Below are positions 18,599 to 26,592 of a stretch of 64,000 nucleotides of DNA, piece after piece. The position numbers and the translations under genes were made by a program. The stretch comes from Gluconobacter japonicus. Its GTDB lineage: Bacteria; Pseudomonadota; Alphaproteobacteria; Acetobacterales; Acetobacteraceae. The notes under the pieces are model-generated. The model ran no database searches. It saw nothing but the letters and a program-made list of their open reading frames with translations, and had not been told where the DNA came from. Position 1 is the first letter of the stretch, and every line of letters starts with the position of its first letter. Location: positions 62,001 through 126,000 of the forward strand of contig NZ_BEWO01000008.1 in the NCBI RefSeq assembly GCF_002723975.1. Direction: 5' to 3'.

Positions 18599-20467
18599 CT
18601 ATTTGATACGCCCGAACAGCCGCTCGATTTCGCTCCGCGTCAGCTTCAACCAGGTTGGGCGACCATGAGAACAGGTATTGGCGCGGGGCGTGCGTTCCAT
18701 TTCCCGCAGGAGCGCATCCATTTCTTCAGGCTTCAGGCGTCGTCCGGCCCGAATACTGCCATGACACGCCATGCGGGCCAGAATAGCATCCAACCGGTTG
18801 GAGAAGCTGTCCGTATTGCCAGCCTCAAGGTCTGGATCATTGGCCAGTTCATCCCCGACATCCCGCAGAAGGCCCTGAACATCCTTCGTCCCTAAAAGGG
18901 CGGGAACGGAGCGCAGCAATACGCTCCCCGGTCCGAAAGACTCCAGATCCATTCCCAGTCGGGACAGGTCTTCAGAACGTGCCAGCAGCGCCTCTGCCTC
19001 ACGGCGGGGAAGGTCAATGACTTCCGGCAGAAGAAGCGCCTGCGAACGAAGCGCTCCACTGGCGTATTGTTCCCGCAGACGTTCATGCGTCAGACGTTCA
19101 TGCGCGGCGTGCTGATCCACAAGAACAAGATCACCATCCGGAGCGACGGCAATGATGTAGGTATCGAAAACCTGTGCGACGGAGGCCCCCAGCGGAAAGG
19201 CTGGGTCCAGATGTTCCGGAACAGGCTGAGGCGGACGCGCGGCAGGGGTAAATCCGGCGTCCTGCTCTGCAAACCCTGAACGCTCAGTCTGCGGTATCGA
19301 TGAAGTAGAAGGGCGAGAAAGTGAAGGAGCAGCAAAAGGAAGTGTGGCCGGAGCATCAGCGCGAACAGGCGGATTGACCGGCACGTCCAAACGGGGCGGA
19401 TAGGAAATGGATGGGCGCGAAGGACGGATGCCAAAGCTGGCATGAATACCGCCGCCACCGCTGGAACCATGTCCCAGGGCGCGGCCCAGTCCGCCAATCA
19501 CCAACGCCTTCACTTCCGCTTCGTCTGCAAAGCGCAGTTCCGTTTTGGCGGGATGGACGTTCACGTCCAGCCGTTCCAGCGGCACCTTGAGGTGGAGCGC
19601 CATCACGGGAAAGCGGCCACGCTCAATGACAGGACGATAGGCGACACGGATCGCCGTCCGGAGCATAGGGTCTGTCACCGGGCGATGATTCACGAGAATG
19701 AACTGGCCCGATCCGGTCGCACGGGTTTTTGCCGGGCCGCAGGCAAAGCCGGACAGGCGGATATGGCCCCGTTCTTCGTCCAGCGGAATCAGTGTGTCAG
19801 GCGTTGTATCGAGAACCGCAGCGGCCCGGGCGACCGGGCTTTGTTCTGGCAGATCGAACAGAAGCTTGTCGTCCAGAGTAACCCGCATGGCGCACTGCGG
19901 TGCGCTCAGAGCCAAACGCCGCATGACGGATTCGGCGTGACTGTTCTCGACCCTTGGGCTTTTGAGGAACTTGCGACGGGCTGGTGTGGCAAAAAAGAGG
20001 TCTGTCACCACGATCCGCGTCCCGACAGGGCCGGAAGACGGCTGCGGTGGCGTGATGATGCCGCCATCGACACGGAGACACCATGCCGTATCGGACTCGG
20101 ACGTGCGGGAGGTTATGGACAGCCGGGCACTGGCGCCAATGGATGGAAGTGCTTCTCCGCGGAACCCAAGCGTACGGATCTGGACAAGCCGTTCGTCCTG
20201 CAATTTCGAGGTACAGTGACGCTGAACAGCCATTTCCAGCTCTTCAGGCGTCATGCCGCAACCATTATCGGTCACGTCGATGCGGTCTGTGCCTCCTGCG
20301 CGTAACGCGACGACAAGGCGCGTGGCTCCAGCATCAATCGCGTTTTCGACAAGCTCCTTGAGCGCTGCCGCAGGACGTTCGATGACTTCGCCGGCCGCAA
20401 TCAGGTCAACGACATGACCTGAGAGGCGACGGATAATGGGGCGAAGAATTGACGATTTTTCAGACAG
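18599..20467 (-). CDS. mutL: DNA mismatch repair protein MutL, start codon uncertain
   Basis: About 622 residues. The GHKL ATPase N-terminal domain shows IAAGEVIERPAAALKELVEN, DNGCGMTPEEL, TLGFRGEALPSI and GTRIVVTDLFFATPARRKFLK; the C-terminal dimerisation domain ends with ACHGSIRAGRRL and TCSHGRPTWLKL. MutL connects MutS-mismatch recognition to strand cutting and removal. The first ATG in frame (20275) would delete the conserved RRLSGHVVDLIAAGEV helix and ATP-binding asparagine region, so translation must start upstream. Between the in-frame stop at 20477-20479 and that helix no ATG, GTG or TTG exists. I placed the start at CTG 20467; ATT at 20449 is the other option. The C-terminal part lacks an obvious DQHAxxER endonuclease motif except DQHAAHERL, which is present. 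Confidence 0.88.
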   Translation of the reverse strand: MSEKSSILRPIIRRLSGHVVDLIAAGEVIERPAAALKELVENAIDAGATRLVVALRAGGTDRIDVTDNGCGMTPEELEMAVQRHCTSKLQDERLVQIRTLGFRGEALPSIGASARLSITSRTSESDTAWCLRVDGGIITPPQPSSGPVGTRIVVTDLFFATPARRKFLKSPRVENSHAESVMRRLALSAPQCAMRVTLDDKLLFDLPEQSPVARAAAVLDTTPDTLIPLDEERGHIRLSGFACGPAKTRATGSGQFILVNHRPVTDPMLRTAIRVAYRPVIERGRFPVMALHLKVPLERLDVNVHPAKTELRFADEAEVKALVIGGLGRALGHGSSGGGGIHASFGIRPSRPSISYPPRLDVPVNPPVRADAPATLPFAAPSLSRPSTSSIPQTERSGFAEQDAGFTPAARPPQPVPEHLDPAFPLGASVAQVFDTYIIAVAPDGDLVLVDQHAAHERLTHERLREQYASGALRSQALLLPEVIDLPRREAEALLARSEDLSRLGMDLESFGPGSVLLRSVPALLGTKDVQGLLRDVGDELANDPDLEAGNTDSFSNRLDAILARMACHGSIRAGRRLKPEEMDALLREMERTPRANTCSHGRPTWLKLTRSEIERLFGRIK

Positions 20468-20502
20468 GACTGTGTCTCACGATCCTGGAGGAACGTGCTG
20501 TC

Positions 20503-21078
20503 TTACAGCACGCCCAGAAAATGCGTGGCCTTTTTCTTGACCGTCGGTGTGGCGCCTGTAGCAGGGTTACGACCCAGAGCCGAGTTCTCACGAATGCGAC
20601 GATTTTCGGCGTCTCCATCCACAACAGAACCAGCCTGACCGCCCTTCCAGAACATCAGGTTATCAACGAAACCAGCGTCAGCTGCTCCGAGTTCCGCATT
20701 GTTCGGCGCATTGGAGGCCTTGTCCGCTTGACCAACCAGCGCGGACTGACCGCTGCTGTTCTCACCTGTGATCGGGTGGAGAGCCGTATCAGGCGAGAGG
20801 GTTTCCAGCGCCTGCATACGCGGGCTCTCATCGGGACGATGTGCATCATCAGCGCCCGGAAGCTGCATCTTTTCTGAGGGTGGCATGGAGAGCGGTGCAC
20901 GCGTCGTGACGGTGTATTCGTCCGGCATGTAGCGTTCCATGCCGAAGGCGCGCTCCAGATCACTCCCTGAGCAACCGGACAGCATCAGGCCAAATGAAGC
21001 GATTGCACCCATCTGTACGCTGAGACGGGCAACTGGAAGACGGTTACGGCGCATTGAGGGACCCTGGGACGCGATCAT
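20503..21078 (-). CDS. DUF3035-like lipoprotein (possible outer-membrane assembly accessory)
   Basis: A 191-residue predicted lipoprotein; signal part ends at the lipobox LMLSGC near residue 36, and an internal ATG nine codons in (AGGG 7 bases upstream) is an alternative start. The stretch MPDEYTVTTRAPLSMPPSE is characteristic of DUF3035 proteins, which in Caulobacter co-purify with the BAM complex (BamF). The rest is polar and probably disordered. It lies upstream of mutL and downstream of lspA, the peptidase that would process its own signal peptide, and is probably part of that minus-strand transcription unit. An inverted repeat CGTGCTGT/ACAGCACG overlaps its stop codon. Confidence 0.75.
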   Translation of the reverse strand: MIASQGPSMRRNRLPVARLSVQMGAIASFGLMLSGCSGSDLERAFGMERYMPDEYTVTTRAPLSMPPSEKMQLPGADDAHRPDESPRMQALETLSPDTALHPITGENSSGQSALVGQADKASNAPNNAELGAADAGFVDNLMFWKGGQAGSVVDGDAENRRIRENSALGRNPATGATPTVKKKATHFLGVL

Positions 21079-21127
21079 GATGGGATAGTCCTACAGTCCG
21101 CGCCGCGTGGGGGCAAGCTCCGCTTGT

Positions 21128-21640
21128 TCAGCGCGGCTGACTGTTACGTTCAGCAAGAAGGGAGTCGATCAGCCAGACGGCCACGCCGCAGACGATGCCG
21201 GCATCCGCCACGTTGAACACATACCAGGACCAGCCAAACGCATGCGCGTGCAGAAAGTCCACGACCGCGCCATAACGCAGGCGGTCAATGACGTTGCCGA
21301 TAGCACCGCCCGCAATGGCGCCACAGGCTCCGGCTACCAGCGTGCGGCGGGTCTTCGTCATGGTCCAGACCAGCAGGCCGACAGCCAGCAGCGAAACCGT
21401 GCAGAAGACCAGGGGGCCTTTGCTGCCCAGACCGCCGAACATTCCGAACGTCACGGCATGGTTCCAGACCATGGTGAAGTTCAGGAATGGCAGAATCTGG
21501 ACGGACCCTTTTTCTGGCAAATTATAACCGTAAAGAATCCAGTCCTTGCTGGCCTGATCCAGAACAAGGACCAGAACCAGCAGGGCGAGCCCAAGAACAA
21601 GCCGCCCCATGCGGCTCATACCTTCCTGCCAGAGGGACAT
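21128..21640 (-). CDS. lspA: Lipoprotein signal peptidase (signal peptidase II)
   Basis: A 170-residue integral inner-membrane aspartic protease that removes signal peptides from diacylglyceryl prolipoproteins. Four membrane segments are visible. The two catalytic aspartates lie in IGNVIDRLRYG and FNVADAGI, the family signatures. I chose ATG 21640, which overlaps the ileS stop (TGATG) and has GGTGAG 6 bases upstream; a longer frame from 21673 would lie inside ileS. The ileS-lspA pairing is classical across Gram-negative bacteria. Confidence 0.95.
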   Translation of the reverse strand: MSLWQEGMSRMGRLVLGLALLVLVLVLDQASKDWILYGYNLPEKGSVQILPFLNFTMVWNHAVTFGMFGGLGSKGPLVFCTVSLLAVGLLVWTMTKTRRTLVAGACGAIAGGAIGNVIDRLRYGAVVDFLHAHAFGWSWYVFNVADAGIVCGVAVWLIDSLLAERNSQPR

Positions 21641-24486
21641 CAGGCACTCACCACGCTGACGCAGCGGCGGCACAGGGCCGGATGCTTGGCATTTTCGCCA
21701 ACATCAGGCAGAACCTTCCAGCAACGGGCGCATTTGTGACCCGGCGCACGCTCGACCTGCGGACCGCCATGAGCGGTTTCGCCGGGTAGAAGCTCGATCT
21801 CTGCATGGGAGGTGATGAGCAGTTCGGCCCAGTCGATCCCCGTGAGAGACGCGGCTTCTTCTTGCGAGATCGGCAAAGTGACACTGGCTTCGAGGGAAGC
21901 TCCGATCGTACCGTCACGGCGGGCTGTTTCCAGCTCTGTCGTGACAAGGCGACGATAGGCGCGGATTTCGTCCCAGTTTGCACCAAGTTCCGGGTTATTC
22001 CACTCAGCATCCGGTTCAAAGAACTGCTCCAGATGGATGCTGCTTTCTTCACCGAAACGGGCGTTCCAGGCTTCTTCCGCTGTGAAGACCAGCACCGGAG
22101 CAAGCCATGTGCAGAGCGCGCGGTGCAGGATGTCCAGAACCGTGCGGGCCGCACGGCGCGTTGGGTCAGACGGCGCATCGCAGTAGATCGCGTCCTTGCG
22201 GATATCGAAATAGAAGGCCGACAGATCTGTTGTACAGAAGCCGTGCAGCGCCGGGTAGACGCCGACCCACTGGTGCGTTTCAACCGCCTTACTGATCAGG
22301 CCACGCAGTTCAGACAGGCGGTGCAGGATATACTGCTCAAGCGGCGGCATTTCGGCATACGAGACAGCTTCCTCTTCCGTGAAGCCATCCAGCGCGCCCA
22401 GCAACCAGCGCAGGGTGTTGCGCAGACGGCGATAGAGTTCGCCCTGCTGCTTGAGGATCTCGTTGCCGATCCGCAGATCTTCGTTGGTGTCGGAGTTCAG
22501 AACCCACAGGCGCAGAATGTCAGCACCCAGCGAGTCCGTCACGTCTGCCGGAGCAATGACGTTGCCAAGGGACTTGGACATCTTGCGGCCCTGCTCGTCC
22601 AGTACGAAGCCGTTCGTCACAACAGCCTTGTAAGGAGAGACGCCGCGTGTCCCGACACTTTCCAGCAGGGACGATTGGAACCAGCCGCGATGCTGATCAG
22701 AGCCTTCAAGATACAGGTCTGCCGGGAAATTCAGGCCTTCCTGCCCCAGCGCGAACTGATGTGAGGAGCCGGATTCGAACCAGACATCCACGATATCGAA
22801 GACCTGCTCGTAATCTGCCGGATCACGGTTCGGACCAAGGAAAACAGCGGGGTCCGTATCATACCAGACGTCCGCGCCCTTTTCGTTAAAGGCTTGGACG
22901 ATGCGGTCCATGACCTCGGCGTCACGCAGGACTTCTCCGCTCCGCTTCTCGACGAAAACGGCAATCGGCACGCCCCAGGCGCGCTGACGGGAGATACACC
23001 AGTCCGGACGCTGCTCGACCATGGAGGTCAGACGGCGACGGGCGGCTTCCGGAACGAAGGTGACGGGATCAAGCGCTTTGAGGGCTTTCTCACGCAGCTT
23101 CGTTTCCCCATCCATCGCAATGAACCACTGCGGCGTGGCGCGGAAGATGATCGGAGCTTTGGAGCGCCAGGAATGCGGATAGGAATGACGGATCTTGCTG
23201 CGGGCCATAAGGCCGGTTGCAGGAGCATCATCATGTTCAGCGGACTGGCGCGCTTCCGTCAGCAGATCGCAGACCGGATCGGCGGCCTTGAAGACATGGA
23301 TACCCTCGAGATGCGGCACCCAAGCGGCATAGCGGCCGTCATCCTGCACCAGTTCTGGCACTTCGATGCCGAACTGGCGGCAGACGATAAAGTCATCCTG
23401 ACCGTGCGACGGCGCCATGTGGACAAGGCCCGTACCAGCGTCTGTCGTGACGAAATCGCCCGGCAACATCGGGACATCATATTCGTAGCCACGGCCACGC
23501 AGCGGATGGGCCGCAATGGCGCCTTCCAGTGCGCTGCCGGGCAGCGTGTAGAGGATATGATGAGCACTGATCCCGGTTTCGGCACAGAACGCCTCGACAC
23601 GGTCTTCCGCGATCAGGAGACGCGCGCCCTGCGGCACAACGCTGGCTTCCGTGATCTCGTCAGCACGCAGAACCACATAGGTGATGTCCGGACCGTAAGC
23701 GAGTGCACGGTTGGCCGGAATGGTCCAGGGCGTCGTGGTCCAGATGACGGCGGAGACGCCTTCGAGCGCATCGCCGGGGGTCGGGTCTTTCAGGATCGGG
23801 AACGCGACGAAGATCGTGGTGGAGTCGACGTCGTGGTATTCGATCTCGGCTTCGGCCAGGGCGGTCTTTTCAACCGGGCTCCACATGACGGGGCGCAGGC
23901 CACGATACAGACCGCCGTTCAGCAGAAACTTGCCGATTTCCGCCACGATTTTGGCTTCGGAGCTGAAGTCCATCGTGACGTAACGGTTAGCCCATTCCGC
24001 CTGAACGCCGATCCGCTTGAAGTCTTCCGCCTGCTTGCTCACCCATTCGGCGGCATACTGGCGACATTCCGCGCGGAACTGGAGCAGGGGCACCTGATCC
24101 TTGTCCTTGCCGGCCTTGCGGTACTGTTCCTCGATCCGCCATTCGATCGGCAGACCATGACAGTCCCAGCCCGGCTGATAGCGGACTTCGAAACCAGACA
24201 TACGATGCGCGCGGTTGATGACGTCTTTCATCACCTTGTTGAGCGCATGGCCAATGTGAATGTGCCCGTTGGCGTAGGGCGGTCCGTCATGCAGCGTGAA
24301 GACCGGGCGTCCCTTCCCTTCCTCACGGATCTTGCCGTCCAGGTCCATGGCTGCCCAGCGAGCCAGCGTTTCAGGCTCGCGCTTCGGCAGGCCGCCCCGC
24401 ATGGGGAAGCTGGTGCGCGGCAGGAACACGGTGTCGCGGTAGCGATCCTGCTGTTCTTTGAAGGTCGTATCGGACTTGTCGGACAT
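21640..24486 (-). CDS. ileS: Isoleucyl-tRNA synthetase
   Basis: About 948 residues; charges tRNA-Ile and edits mischarged valine. Class I signatures are visible: HIGH-type NGHIHIGHALNK near residue 75, and KMSKSLGN near residue 620. The CP1 editing domain lies between them (VIWTTTPWTIPANRAL). A C-terminal zinc finger is formed by CARCWK and CRRC. The N-terminus at MSDKSD (24486) is preferred to an in-frame TTG at 24498; neither has a good Shine-Dalgarno. First gene of an ileS-lspA-DUF3035-mutL minus-strand series. The 258 bases separating it from the divergent gene at 24745 hold no recognised element beyond the presumed promoters. Confidence 0.97.
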   Translation of the reverse strand: MSDKSDTTFKEQQDRYRDTVFLPRTSFPMRGGLPKREPETLARWAAMDLDGKIREEGKGRPVFTLHDGPPYANGHIHIGHALNKVMKDVINRAHRMSGFEVRYQPGWDCHGLPIEWRIEEQYRKAGKDKDQVPLLQFRAECRQYAAEWVSKQAEDFKRIGVQAEWANRYVTMDFSSEAKIVAEIGKFLLNGGLYRGLRPVMWSPVEKTALAEAEIEYHDVDSTTIFVAFPILKDPTPGDALEGVSAVIWTTTPWTIPANRALAYGPDITYVVLRADEITEASVVPQGARLLIAEDRVEAFCAETGISAHHILYTLPGSALEGAIAAHPLRGRGYEYDVPMLPGDFVTTDAGTGLVHMAPSHGQDDFIVCRQFGIEVPELVQDDGRYAAWVPHLEGIHVFKAADPVCDLLTEARQSAEHDDAPATGLMARSKIRHSYPHSWRSKAPIIFRATPQWFIAMDGETKLREKALKALDPVTFVPEAARRRLTSMVEQRPDWCISRQRAWGVPIAVFVEKRSGEVLRDAEVMDRIVQAFNEKGADVWYDTDPAVFLGPNRDPADYEQVFDIVDVWFESGSSHQFALGQEGLNFPADLYLEGSDQHRGWFQSSLLESVGTRGVSPYKAVVTNGFVLDEQGRKMSKSLGNVIAPADVTDSLGADILRLWVLNSDTNEDLRIGNEILKQQGELYRRLRNTLRWLLGALDGFTEEEAVSYAEMPPLEQYILHRLSELRGLISKAVETHQWVGVYPALHGFCTTDLSAFYFDIRKDAIYCDAPSDPTRRAARTVLDILHRALCTWLAPVLVFTAEEAWNARFGEESSIHLEQFFEPDAEWNNPELGANWDEIRAYRRLVTTELETARRDGTIGASLEASVTLPISQEEAASLTGIDWAELLITSHAEIELLPGETAHGGPQVERAPGHKCARCWKVLPDVGENAKHPALCRRCVSVVSA

Positions 24487-24744
24487 GGGACGGGCCAACT
24501 TTGGTCATTCACACAAAATAAGGGGGACCATATGGAGATTGGGCGGGGATGCGGTCAAGTCTTCTCGCGGGCAACCTCTGCTTCCAAACGGCGGAAAGAC
24601 GTCTTTATGTGTGCCGGAGACGCTTTTTCAGCAGATTTCATGGCGAATGCGGCAGTTCCGTGAAAAAACTTTCCGCTGGATTGTTTTGGCAGGGCCGTCA
24701 TGGTGGGCTTCAAACTGTATTATTTCTGCGTTGAAAGCATTCTG

Positions 24745-25710
24745 ATGAAAAGACTTTGGCTGGCTGCCCTTCTTTTTGCGGTTCCCATGCAAGCAATGGC
24801 TCAGGCGTCGCGCTGCCCCGCACCGGCCTCCGTCCCCCCAAAGTCTGAACTTCTGCACCTTCTGATGACAGCGCAGGATCGTGGCTTCCTCTGGAAAATC
24901 ACGAAAGATGGTCATTCTTCCTGGCTCTATGGGACCATTCATGCCTCCCGGCAGGAATGGATGCTCCCCGGCCCCCTGACACGCATGGCCATGATGAAAA
25001 GTAATATCGTTGCGCTGGAACTGAATCTTCAGGACCCGGCAACGCTCGCGACGTTGCGCAAACCAGAAGATCCGGACCGCCTGCAACATCTGATCCAGAC
25101 TGGGCGGAAAAAGAAGCTGGATGATCTGGCAGAAACGCTGTGCCTGCCAGTCGCCAATTTCTCGAAAACGGCTGTAGGGCTGGAGGCAGCCGGGTTGAGT
25201 ACAGCCGTGGGGCGTGTGGACGGATATTATCCGGACTATGCTGCTGATCTTGTGATTCAGGGCATAGCAGGGGGCATGAAGAAAGATCTCATTGCGCTGG
25301 AAGAGGCCCAGACCCAGCGCGATCTGGTCATTGCTGCCAATCAGGCCGATGAAGACGATTTCATTGATACCACCATCAAAAATATCTCTTCTGGCGAGGC
25401 TCGCACGGATGAGAAACGCATCGTCGAGATATGGGGACAAAGCGATATGGCACAGCTCCAGCACTACGATGCATGGTGCAAATGCCTTCGCACTCCAAAA
25501 GAGCGGGCCGAAACCAAGCGCCTTCTGGATGACCGGAACATTGAAATGGCACGGAAAATCCTGTCGCTGCACGAATCCGGGAAATCCCTGTTCGTTGCCG
25601 TTGGTTCCTTGCACATGGCGGGACCCAAAGGTCTTCCGGCTCTGCTAAAACAGGATGGTTTTGACATTCAGCAGGTTGTTCCAGCTGCGACTAATCCCAG
25701 TGCACTTTAG
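24745..25710 (+). CDS. TraB/GumN family protein, exported
   Basis: A 321-residue protein with a Sec signal peptide (MKRLWLAALLFAVPMQAMAQA). The family signature is visible: SSWLYGTIHAS near residue 60, a central helical part (LIALEEAQTQRDLVIAA), and LFVAVGSLHMAGPKGLPALLKQDGFDIQQV at the end, given here in family order. TraB/GumN proteins resemble metalloproteases of the Tiki fold; conserved GTIH and GxxH motifs are present. The physiological substrate is unknown. ATG 24745 is preferred because the longer frame lacks a signal peptide. An inverted repeat (GCAGAGGATA/TATTCTCTGC, 25738-25771) just downstream could end the transcript. Confidence 0.85.
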   Translation: MKRLWLAALLFAVPMQAMAQASRCPAPASVPPKSELLHLLMTAQDRGFLWKITKDGHSSWLYGTIHASRQEWMLPGPLTRMAMMKSNIVALELNLQDPATLATLRKPEDPDRLQHLIQTGRKKKLDDLAETLCLPVANFSKTAVGLEAAGLSTAVGRVDGYYPDYAADLVIQGIAGGMKKDLIALEEAQTQRDLVIAANQADEDDFIDTTIKNISSGEARTDEKRIVEIWGQSDMAQLQHYDAWCKCLRTPKERAETKRLLDDRNIEMARKILSLHESGKSLFVAVGSLHMAGPKGLPALLKQDGFDIQQVVPAATNPSAL

Positions 25711-25781
25711 CCCGATGCCGGCTTTGCCAGACCTGATGCAGAGGATACACTGAGTTCGCAGTATTCTCTGCTTCGGCTGGC

Positions 25782-26573
25782 ATGGGCGGGTTCGACATGA
25801 AGCGTGTTTTCAGAAAAGTTTTTCCGCTTCGGAAAGAGCCAACTCCCGTTCCGTCCCTGCCAGAAAATATTGAGGACATCCGGCAGAAAGCCCTGAAAGG
25901 GCATCATCTGGAAATTGTGCAGTGGGGGCAGGTGCTGCTGGACAGTGTGTATGTTCCGAAAGATCCCGCTGGCGCGCTGGAATGGTTTACGATTGCTGCA
26001 AAAGCAGGGTTTGGGCCGGGCCATAACATGCGAGGCCGATGCTTCCAGTTTGGATGGGGATGCGACCAGGATCTGACGGAAGCGGCACGCTGTTATGAAG
26101 AAGCCGCCAAAGCCGGGGATGAGTGGGGCCGATACAATCTGGGCATTCTAACCATGCGCGGGATCGGTCAGCCTCAGGATCTGCCCAAGGCACTCGATCT
26201 GTTCCGAACAGCCGCACAGAACGGCCATGCAAAGTCCATGAACCTGTATGCGCGCTTTCTGGAGGAAGGCTGGGTTGTGTCGCAGGATCGTGCGGCGGCT
26301 CTGGACTGGTATCGGAAGTCCGCTGAAGGCGGGGATTACCGGGGACAGCATAATTTTGCGACGGCACTGGCGGATGCGGGTAAGATTGATGAAGCTCTGG
26401 ACTGGTGGCGCAAGGCTGTTGTGGATGCCACGTCTGACATTCTGCTCGCGATGAACCAGAAGCTCGTTTTGTTAGGGGAAAAGCGCGATACGGCGTTGGA
26501 AACCCGCGTTCAAAGACGGCTGCAGGAACTTGGTGTTCCGGTCCCCAACAGTGCGGCTATCAGGCCGGCATGA
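25782..26573 (+). CDS. Sel1-repeat (TPR-like) protein
   Basis: About 263 residues; ATG 25797 is an equally possible start. From about residue 60 there are five or six Sel1-like repeats of about 36 residues, seen as DPAGALEWFTIAAKAGFG, LTEAARCYEEAAKAGDEWG, LPKALDLFRTAAQNGHAKS and RAAALDWYRKSAEGGDYRG. Such alpha-alpha superhelices mediate protein-protein contacts. No signal peptide is visible, so it is probably cytoplasmic. Sel1 proteins in alphaproteobacteria occur in varied regulatory and envelope roles, and this one cannot be assigned. It converges on a siderophore receptor. Confidence 0.85.
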   Translation: MGGFDMKRVFRKVFPLRKEPTPVPSLPENIEDIRQKALKGHHLEIVQWGQVLLDSVYVPKDPAGALEWFTIAAKAGFGPGHNMRGRCFQFGWGCDQDLTEAARCYEEAAKAGDEWGRYNLGILTMRGIGQPQDLPKALDLFRTAAQNGHAKSMNLYARFLEEGWVVSQDRAAALDWYRKSAEGGDYRGQHNFATALADAGKIDEALDWWRKAVVDATSDILLAMNQKLVLLGEKRDTALETRVQRRLQELGVPVPNSAAIRPA

Positions 26574-26592
26574 ACCGGCCTGATGTTTTGGG

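Noticed and set aside
22894-24663. 589-codon plus-strand frame across ileS
   Set aside because: Antisense to ileS over nearly its whole length; the translation shows no domain and no signal.
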